This document shows, in pieces, positions 7,170 through 11,990 of a DNA stretch of 11,990 nt. The first letter of the stretch is position 1, and every line of letters begins with the position of its first letter. The notes under the pieces were generated by a model, which did not search any database, was not told the DNA's origin, and saw only the letters and a program-made list of their open reading frames with translations. The stretch lies in NCBI GenBank assembly GCA_016935955.1, contig JAFGPY010000040.1, forward strand, positions 1 through 11,990. Reading direction: 5' to 3'. The translations under genes and the position numbers were made by a program. The stretch is from Planctomycetota bacterium. GTDB lineage: Bacteria > Planctomycetota > Phycisphaerae > FEN-1346 > JAACEH01.

Positions 7170-8855
7170 ATGAAGACTCTGTTGGTCATGTTGTCTGCGG
7201 TCCTGTCGCTGTGCGTCTGGTCCGGGTGTGCCACGGCCCAGGACAAACTCGAACCGATTCAGAAGGTCGAGATCGGCGACAACGGTGAGCTTCGCGTCAA
7301 CGGCAAGCCGTTCCTGCCGATCGCGGTGTGGCTCCAGAACACCGAGAACTTCCCCAGGATCCGCGAGGCCAACATCAACATCATTGGCGGATATTACTGG
7401 AACAAGGACGAGCAGAGCGGCCTCGGCGGCACCAAGAGCGTCAGCGAGTACGGCGCCAAGGTCTGGGAGGCCGGCTTCTACTTCGTGGCCTCGCACATGA
7501 CCGACTGCCTCGGCTCGGTTGAGGACCTGACCTCGTCGCCCGGCCTGCTGGCGTGGATTCACGATGATGAGCCCGACCTGCCGCGCACGGAGACCGACGC
7601 GAACGTCGTGCCCGGCAAGCAGATGAAGGTCAACAACGGCACGCCCTTCGCCCGCATTGTCGACGGCGTGAATCACAGTTGGACGGTCCTGCAACCCCTG
7701 GCTGGCGGCGAGTTCACGATCGTGGCCAAGGAGCCGGTGACGGTCGTCAGCCTGGGCGTCTGGCCGACGATCTCCGAGGGGCTGGCCGTGGCCAAGGAGA
7801 TGGAATTCCTGGGCGACGGCAAGTCGATCCTGAAGGTGACGCTCGAGAACAAGAAAGGGCAGCAGAAGTTCGAGCTGTCCGCGCCTGCGACGTTCAAGGA
7901 ACTGACGGTCAAGGTGCTGTCGGAGTATCCGGGCGAGAACGGCTGGGGCTCGATCAGCGAGATCGAGGGCTTCAACGCCGAGGGCAAGAACCTGCTGCTC
8001 AGCAAGCCCCGCACGGTACCCAAGATGACCGTCGAGGACGTGGCCCGCGACTACAAGCTCATCAAGCAGACCGATCCGGCGCGGCCGGTGATGATGAACC
8101 TGACGGCCAAGTTCATGAAGGAGAGGCAGGAGTACGGCGACGAGGCCAAGCAGGCCATGTACCCCGGCTACATCGCCAACTGCGACCTGGTCGGTTTCGA
8201 CATCTACCCGGTCTACGGCTACAACATGCCGAACAAGATCACCTGGGTGGCCGACGGCGTGAGCGAGTTGAAGGCCCTGGCCGGCCCGAAAAAGCCGGTC
8301 TATGCCTGGATCGAGACCAACAGGGGCAGCCCGTGGATCAAGGACCTCGCGAAGCAACTCGAAGTGCGGCCCGAGTACACGCGGGCCGAGGTCTGGATGG
8401 CCCTGATTCGCGGAGCCACGGGCATCGCCTACTTCACGCACCGCTGGCAGCCGGACTACGCCCAGTTCGCGCCCGAGGGGGCGATGCTCAAGGAACTGGG
8501 GCGTCTGAACGCCCAGCTCACGCGGCTGGCGCCGGCCATTCTCGCTCCGGCCGCTAAGGCCAAGGTCGCCATGACCCTGAGCGACGACCTGGCCTGTCAC
8601 GTCAAGGCCACGGAGCTTGACGGCGCGACCTACATCTTCGCCCAGAACATCGACCTCGGGGCCGACGCTGCGAAGCTCAAGCAAGGACAGGACATCACCC
8701 CGCGCGGCGGCAAGGGCACGATCACGGTTGAGGGCCTGAAGGCCGGCACAAAGGTGGAGGTCATCGACGAGGACCGAGCGATCACGGCCGAAGACGGTTC
8801 GTTCAGCGACGAGTTCAAGCCGCTGGCCGAGCACGTGTACAAGATCGCCAGGTGA
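7170..8855 (+). CDS. Exported GH-A-like TIM-barrel protein with inserted domain, paralogue 2
   Basis: This 561-residue paralogue is 160 residues longer than its neighbours. It has a signal peptide (about 1-24), with cleavage after ATA or lipidation at Cys20, though WSGC is a poor lipobox. The barrel motifs are LRVNGKPFLPIAVWLQ (41-56), AWIHDDEPD (128-136; Glu134), TDPARPVMM (301-309), CDLVGFDIYPVYG (338-350), YAWIETNRGS (378-387; Glu382) and AEVWMALIRGATGIAYFTH (406-424). The extra stretch, about residues 141-283, sits directly after the EPD motif. It is rich in beta strands and ends with FKELTVKVLSEYPG and WGSISEIEGFNAEG, the pattern of a discoidin/F5-8C (CBM32-like) sandwich. The C-terminal beta domain (about 460-560) is nearly the same as in paralogue 3 (DGATYIFAQNIDLG, PLAEHVYKI). 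The enzyme class is inferred from Glu134 and Glu382; the substrate is unknown. The ATG is preceded by AGGGG at 9 bases. Confidence 0.82.
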   Translation: MKTLLVMLSAVLSLCVWSGCATAQDKLEPIQKVEIGDNGELRVNGKPFLPIAVWLQNTENFPRIREANINIIGGYYWNKDEQSGLGGTKSVSEYGAKVWEAGFYFVASHMTDCLGSVEDLTSSPGLLAWIHDDEPDLPRTETDANVVPGKQMKVNNGTPFARIVDGVNHSWTVLQPLAGGEFTIVAKEPVTVVSLGVWPTISEGLAVAKEMEFLGDGKSILKVTLENKKGQQKFELSAPATFKELTVKVLSEYPGENGWGSISEIEGFNAEGKNLLLSKPRTVPKMTVEDVARDYKLIKQTDPARPVMMNLTAKFMKERQEYGDEAKQAMYPGYIANCDLVGFDIYPVYGYNMPNKITWVADGVSELKALAGPKKPVYAWIETNRGSPWIKDLAKQLEVRPEYTRAEVWMALIRGATGIAYFTHRWQPDYAQFAPEGAMLKELGRLNAQLTRLAPAILAPAAKAKVAMTLSDDLACHVKATELDGATYIFAQNIDLGADAAKLKQGQDITPRGGKGTITVEGLKAGTKVEVIDEDRAITAEDGSFSDEFKPLAEHVYKIAR

Positions 8856-8898
8856 TTGACCGCCCCACGCGGCGGCGAGCGGTGTTGAAATGACGTCA

Positions 8899-8919
8899 GC
8901 GGTGGTTGTCGTCCACCGC
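8899..8919 (+). promoter_or_regulatory. Stem-loop between paralogues 2 and 3
   Basis: GCGGTGG (8899-8905), a 7-base loop TTGTCGT, and CCACCGC (8913-8919) form a perfect 7-bp stem 24 bases before the start of paralogue 3. An 8-base palindrome, TGACGTCA (8891-8898), abuts it. No U tract follows, so I read it as an mRNA processing or stability element, or an operator, in an 88-base gap with no evident promoter. Confidence 0.4.
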
Positions 8920-8943
8920 CCAGCCAGATAAGGAGAGCCGACC

Positions 8944-10152
8944 ATGAGAATGGCGCACTATCTGTTGGCTGTCGCGGCTTGTGCCGCAATCTTCGCCGCA
9001 GCCTGTCCCGCCGTCGCCCAGGAGAAGCTGGAGCCGATCAAGAAGGTCGGCATCGGCAAGAACCGCGAGTTCATTGTCAACGGCAAGCCGTTCCTGCCGG
9101 TCATGTCGTGGGCCCAGGCCACCCGGAGCTACGGCATGCTTCGCGGCCTGGAGTTCAACACCTTCTGCGGAACCGACAAGGGCAAGCAGGCGGCCGATGC
9201 CGCCCAGGCGGCCGGCGGCTACGTCATTCCGACCTTCTCTCAGGACCTGGTGGGCAATCCTTACGTGCTGGCCTACATTCACGGCGACGAGCCGGACATG
9301 CCCGAGAAGGGCAAACCCAAACACAACGAGGACGAATTGGCCGCCTACTATAACAAGGTGCGCAAGGCCGACTCGTCGCGTCCGGTGCTGATGACCTTCA
9401 CGGCCCATTTCATGTCCTCGAAGACCGACAAGTACAGCGAGTCGGTCAAGAAGAAGATCTACCCGGCGTTCGTCAAGCATTGCGACGTGGTCGGCTTCGA
9501 CACCTACCCGATCTACGGCTCGGGTATGCCGTGCAACCTGTGCGACGTGGGCATCGGCGTGGCGGAACTGTGCAAGATCGCCGGGCCCAAGCGGCCGGTC
9601 TACGCCTGGATCGAGACCAGCAAGGGCAGCAAGTGGATGACCTACGAGAAGCAGCCCGACGTGCTGCCGATTCACACCCGGGCCGAGGTCTGGATGGCGC
9701 TGATCGAGGGGGCGACAGCCATCGGCTACTTCACGCACGCCTGGGCGCCGTCGTTCACGGAGTTCGCCCCGACGGCCGAGATGCGGGCCGAGCTGAAACG
9801 CCTGAACGGTCAGATCACGACACTGGCCCCGGCGATTCTGGCCGAGCCGGCCAAGGCCAAGGTCTCGATGAAGCTGAGCGGCGATCTGAACTGCCATCTG
9901 AAGGCCACCGATCTGGACGGCACGACCTACATCTTCGCCCAGAACCTCGACCTCGGGCCCAACGCCGACAAGCTCAAGCAATTCCAGCCGATCAGCCCGC
10001 GCGGCGGCAAGGCCACCATCACCGTGGCCGGCCTGGCGGCCGGGACGACCATCGAGGTCGTGGACGAGAATCGCACCATCACCTCGAAGGCCGGACAATT
10101 CGAGGACGAGTTCAATCCGCTGGCCGAGCACGTGTACAAGATCGGCAAGTGA
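8944..10152 (+). CDS. Exported GH-A-like TIM-barrel protein, paralogue 3
   Basis: This 402-residue protein has a clear type I signal peptide: a charged start (MRMAHYLL), a hydrophobic stretch to about residue 20, and PAVA before Gln26. The mature part follows the same plan as its neighbours: REFIVNGKPFLPVMSWAQA (41-59), YIHGDEPD (111-118; Glu116), VRKADSSRPVL (139-149), CDVVGFDTYPIYG (180-192), YAWIETSKGSKW (220-231; Glu224), AEVWMALIEGATAIGYFTH (247-265), and a C-terminal beta domain (about 300-400; DGTTYIFAQNLDLG, PLAEHVYKIGK). Glu116 and Glu224 are placed like the acid/base and nucleophile of clan GH-A. It is clearly closer to paralogue 2 than to paralogue 1 but lacks the insertion. AAGGAGAG lies 8 bases (from AAGGAG) before the ATG. 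Spacing of 88 bases suggests co-transcription with paralogue 2. Cysteines at 180, 197, 200 and 210 are unusual in number for an exported protein and might form disulfides. Confidence 0.82.
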   Translation: MRMAHYLLAVAACAAIFAAACPAVAQEKLEPIKKVGIGKNREFIVNGKPFLPVMSWAQATRSYGMLRGLEFNTFCGTDKGKQAADAAQAAGGYVIPTFSQDLVGNPYVLAYIHGDEPDMPEKGKPKHNEDELAAYYNKVRKADSSRPVLMTFTAHFMSSKTDKYSESVKKKIYPAFVKHCDVVGFDTYPIYGSGMPCNLCDVGIGVAELCKIAGPKRPVYAWIETSKGSKWMTYEKQPDVLPIHTRAEVWMALIEGATAIGYFTHAWAPSFTEFAPTAEMRAELKRLNGQITTLAPAILAEPAKAKVSMKLSGDLNCHLKATDLDGTTYIFAQNLDLGPNADKLKQFQPISPRGGKATITVAGLAAGTTIEVVDENRTITSKAGQFEDEFNPLAEHVYKIGK

Positions 10153-10163
10153 CCGGCGATCCT

Positions 10164-10179
10164 CCCGGCGGCTGCCGGG
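10164..10179 (+). terminator. Weak GC hairpin after paralogue 3
   Basis: CCCGGC (10164-10169), GGCT, GCCGGG (10174-10179) form a 6-bp stem 11 bases after the TGA. No T run follows. It could be a weak terminator for the paralogue array; other pairings in this GC-rich stretch are possible. Confidence 0.3.
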
Positions 10180-10284
10180 GCGGCGCCGGCGACGCCTGCG
10201 TGGCTGCGAGCATCGCTGATCGATCAACACGCAACGGGCGGTTCCTCTTGACGGGGGGCCGCCCGATCTTCTGCGCGGTTCGGC

Positions 10285-10312
10285 TGGACGTGCGGCCGCA
10301 AATGGGTACAAT
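10285..10312 (+). promoter_or_regulatory. Candidate promoter of the activase gene
   Basis: TGGACG (10285-10290; 4 of 6) and TACAAT (10307-10312; 5 of 6) are separated by 16 bases. The -10 is preceded by TGGG, near an extended -10. It ends 44 bases before the ATG at 10357. A hairpin, CCGGCGA-CTC-TCGCCGG (10322-10338), follows in the expected 5' leader, just before the ribosome site, and could modulate translation or mRNA life. Confidence 0.45.
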
Positions 10313-10356
10313 CTGCCGCAGCCGGCGACTCTCGCCGGTGAGCTTGGAGAGACGGC

Positions 10357-11124
10357 ATGTACCTGGGCATCGACAGCGGATCGACGAGCACGAAGCTGGC
10401 GGTCATCGACGGCAGCGGACAGCTCCTCGCCCATCGCGTCGCCGAGACGGGACCCGATTGCGGCGAAACGGCGGCGCGGTTGTGGGACGAGTTGCGCGTG
10501 CAGGCAGACCTGTCGCCCGGGGCGGTGAAGGGAACTGTGGCCACGGGTTACGGCCGCGGGCGGATCGCCATGGCCGATCGCCGCGTCACGGAAATCACCT
10601 GCCACGCCGTCGGCGTGCACCATCTCGTGCCCGACGCCCTGAGCATCATCGACATGGGCGGGCAGGACAGCAAAGTGATTCGCCTCGACGACAGCGGCCG
10701 CGTGGAAGATTTCGCCATGAACGACAAGTGCGCCGCCGGGACCGGACGGTTCCTGGAGGTCATCGCCCGGCGGTTCAACATGACCGTGGACCAGCTCGGC
10801 GATGTGGCCGCAAGCGACGCGCCGCCGATCACCATCAACTCGACGTGCACCGTCTTCGCCGAGACGGAGGTCGTCGGCCTGCTGGCCGAGGGGCATGCGC
10901 GTGAGGCCATTCTGGCCGGTGTGCACATGGCCCTGGCTCGCCGTGTGGCGGCGATGTTCGACCAGGTAGGCGGCCGCGGTCCCGTGGCCTTCTCGGGCGG
11001 CGTGGCTCTGAATCCGGCCATGGTGCGGGCCCTTGGCAGTTGCCTGAAGACGCCCCTGGCGGTTGCGCCGCACCCGCAACTGACGGCCGCCCTCGGCGCC
11101 GCCCTCCTTGCCGCGAACCGGTGA
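10357..11124 (+). CDS. 2-hydroxyacyl-CoA dehydratase/benzoyl-CoA reductase-type activase (archerase)
   Basis: The 255-residue protein has the length of single-domain activases (BcrAD/BadFG family, TIGR00241). Such homodimeric cytoplasmic proteins use ATP to inject one low-potential electron into a partner dehydratase or reductase. Visible signatures are the phosphate loop IDSGSTSTK (5-13), DMGGQDSK (99-106), SGGVALNP (213-220), and two cysteines in the classic positions: NDKCAAGTGRFLE (Cys125) and NSTCTVFAET (Cys164). In HgdC-type proteins these pairs hold one [4Fe-4S] cluster between the two subunits. All key residues are intact. The ATG has GGAGAG about 6 bases upstream. The usual dehydratase subunits (HgdA/HgdB-like) are not within the window on either side, so the client is unknown. 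Oxygen sensitivity of this family points to anaerobic life. Longer multi-domain COG1924 proteins are excluded by length. Confidence 0.92.
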   Translation: MYLGIDSGSTSTKLAVIDGSGQLLAHRVAETGPDCGETAARLWDELRVQADLSPGAVKGTVATGYGRGRIAMADRRVTEITCHAVGVHHLVPDALSIIDMGGQDSKVIRLDDSGRVEDFAMNDKCAAGTGRFLEVIARRFNMTVDQLGDVAASDAPPITINSTCTVFAETEVVGLLAEGHAREAILAGVHMALARRVAAMFDQVGGRGPVAFSGGVALNPAMVRALGSCLKTPLAVAPHPQLTAALGAALLAANR

Positions 11125-11219
11125 CTGCGCATAACCCACGCTGGTCCGCGACGGCCCGCTGTGCGGTGCGCAGATCAGGGGGGCCATTGGCATTCTGATT
11201 GTGTTCTATCTTGGTGGGC

Positions 11220-11255
11220 AAAAAAAGGGTGGAGAGTTGGAGGCCCGCCCCACCC
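11220..11255 (-). terminator. Intrinsic terminator of the minus-strand gene at 11277
   Basis: On the minus strand, GGGTGG (11255-11250) pairs with CCACCC (11232-11227), extendable by two pairs including one G-U, and is followed at once by seven Ts (11226-11220). It starts 21 bases after the TGA at 11277. This is the clearest intrinsic terminator in the window. The activase gene on the other strand ends at 11124, so the gap is a convergent one; no comparable plus-strand signal is seen. Confidence 0.75.
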
Positions 11256-11276
11256 ATCATCTGATCTCGTCGGCAT

Positions 11277-11990
11277 TCACGACCCGGCTCGTCTTCGCCG
11301 CGCCAGGATAGTCCCCGCCATGGCAACCAGAACGGCAACGGCAGCGCCGTAGAACAGCCATCTCCGGTCGCCCGTCGCGCAATGGTCGGCAGAACCGGCA
11401 GGCTGCGCGACGTCGGAATCGGGATTCTCCGGAGGAGGCTCCGCCTGGGTCTCCTGGTGCGGCTGTACGGAATCGAGTGGGACCGGCGCCAGATCGATAT
11501 CGACGGCCTGCTCGTCGAGTTTCTGCTGCAGGGCGACGCCGTCGGGAGAATTCAGGAGCATCTCGCGCCACGTCTGCATCATCTCCGGCGGCGCGACGTC
11601 CTCGATGCCCTTCAGCAGCACGGCGATGGCCGCAGGGTCCTGGGTGTACGTGATCTGGTTGGTGATGCGTTGCTCAGACCACACATGAAGTGTTTGTTGC
11701 CAATGGGCCGTGAGCGCCTTCACGCGATCATCCTGGGAGACAGACGGGTTCGACGGGGGACCAATGGCGAAGAACTTGGGCCCAAGCAGGTAGCCTAATC
11801 CCTCCAACTCCTCGGCGCTTCGCTGAACCATCTCCTCGGTGCGCGTGGCCAGCCAGCGGTAAGCCTTGGCGGTCCGCTGAGCCTTCTCAAGGGCGCTGCC
11901 CGACGACAGACTGGCGTACAAGCCGGCCGCATGGATTGCCTCCCACGACATCAACTCCGGTTTGGTCAGGAAGACCTTCTCAAGCGGTTC
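11277..11990 (-). CDS. Unidentified protein with C-terminal membrane anchor (5' end outside window)
   Basis: The frame is open to the right edge, so 237 C-terminal residues are seen. A TTG at 11954 and an ATG at 11951 are possible internal starts, but the 12 codons before them (EPLEKVFLTKPE) read on smoothly and no ribosome site is visible, so I treat the gene as truncated. The visible chain has a helical part (about residues 13-135, with ALEKAQRTAKAYRWLATRTEEMVQRSAEEL), an acidic Pro/Glu/Gln-rich linker (about 158-205), and one membrane segment (211-230; WLFYGAAVAVLVAMAGTILA) followed by RRRRAGS. The Arg cluster suggests the short tail is cytoplasmic and the rest outside, as in a C-terminally anchored exported protein. 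The pattern recalls sortase or PEP-CTERM tails, but neither LPXTG nor a PEP motif at the membrane edge is present. I do not recognise a family. Confidence 0.65.
   Translation of the reverse strand, partial: EPLEKVFLTKPELMSWEAIHAAGLYASLSSGSALEKAQRTAKAYRWLATRTEEMVQRSAEELEGLGYLLGPKFFAIGPPSNPSVSQDDRVKALTAHWQQTLHVWSEQRITNQITYTQDPAAIAVLLKGIEDVAPPEMMQTWREMLLNSPDGVALQQKLDEQAVDIDLAPVPLDSVQPHQETQAEPPPENPDSDVAQPAGSADHCATGDRRWLFYGAAVAVLVAMAGTILARRRRAGS

Noticed and set aside
7047..8945. Minus-strand open frame of 632 codons opposite paralogue 2
   Set aside because: Shadow of the real gene; Leu/Asp/His/Val-rich low-information protein without motifs.
9480..10904. Plus-strand frame of 474 codons spanning the end of paralogue 3 and most of the activase
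   Set aside because: Out of frame with both recognised proteins and Arg/Gly/Ala-rich; a GC-skew artefact.
11125..11173. CTGCGC (11125-11130) and GCGCAG (11168-11173) as a terminator stem for the activase
   Set aside because: The loop of 37 bases is too long and no T run follows.
8896..11193. Very long minus-strand open frame (765 codons) opposite paralogue 3 and the activase
   Set aside because: It is antisense to two genes with intact family motifs, has a His/Arg/Gly-rich composition typical of shadow frames in GC-rich DNA, and shows no recognisable domain.

Overview
The window is GC-rich (roughly 60-65% by eye), with strong Shine-Dalgarno sites and many long shadow reading frames on the non-coding strand. 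The gene set suggests an anaerobic or facultatively anaerobic bacterium that secretes carbohydrate-active enzymes. A planctomycete of the Phycisphaerae type is my best guess. This rests on the dispersed GC-rich palindromic repeats, the bacterial use of an archaeal-type phosphoglycerate mutase homologue as probable homoserine kinase, and a tandem family of secreted TIM-barrel proteins. It is an inference, since no rRNA or other lineage marker is present.

Layout. Positions 1-303 hold the end of an unidentified plus-strand gene. Positions 304-674 are non-coding and contain three palindromes and copies of a short repeat. A DUF523-DUF1722 (TudS/YbgA-like) gene follows on the minus strand (675-1634). 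Next comes a tight minus-strand aspartate-pathway operon read from 5576 down to 1832: homoserine dehydrogenase, an ApgM-family protein that is probably the missing homoserine kinase, and aspartate kinase. The first two genes overlap by one base and the last two are 14 bases apart.

From 5758 to 10152, divergently from that operon, lie three tandem plus-strand paralogues. They encode exported proteins with the features of clan GH-A glycoside hydrolases: an EPD motif, a second conserved Glu, and a C-terminal beta domain. The first is a probable lipoprotein. The middle one carries an extra domain of about 140 residues inserted just after the EPD motif. No substrate can be named. A single-subunit activase of the 2-hydroxyacyl-CoA dehydratase type (10357-11124) follows without its dehydratase. 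The window ends with a minus-strand gene, cut by the edge, for a protein with one C-terminal membrane segment, and with a good intrinsic terminator after it.

Working together: hom, the ApgM homologue and lysC would carry aspartate toward phosphohomoserine and threonine; asd and thrC are not in the window. The three exported paralogues probably act on one class of glycan outside the cytoplasm. The activase and the DUF523 protein both point to oxygen-sensitive iron-sulfur chemistry. The most noteworthy items are the paralogue array with its domain insertion, the non-orthologous homoserine kinase, and a promoter-like motif shared by three plus-strand genes.
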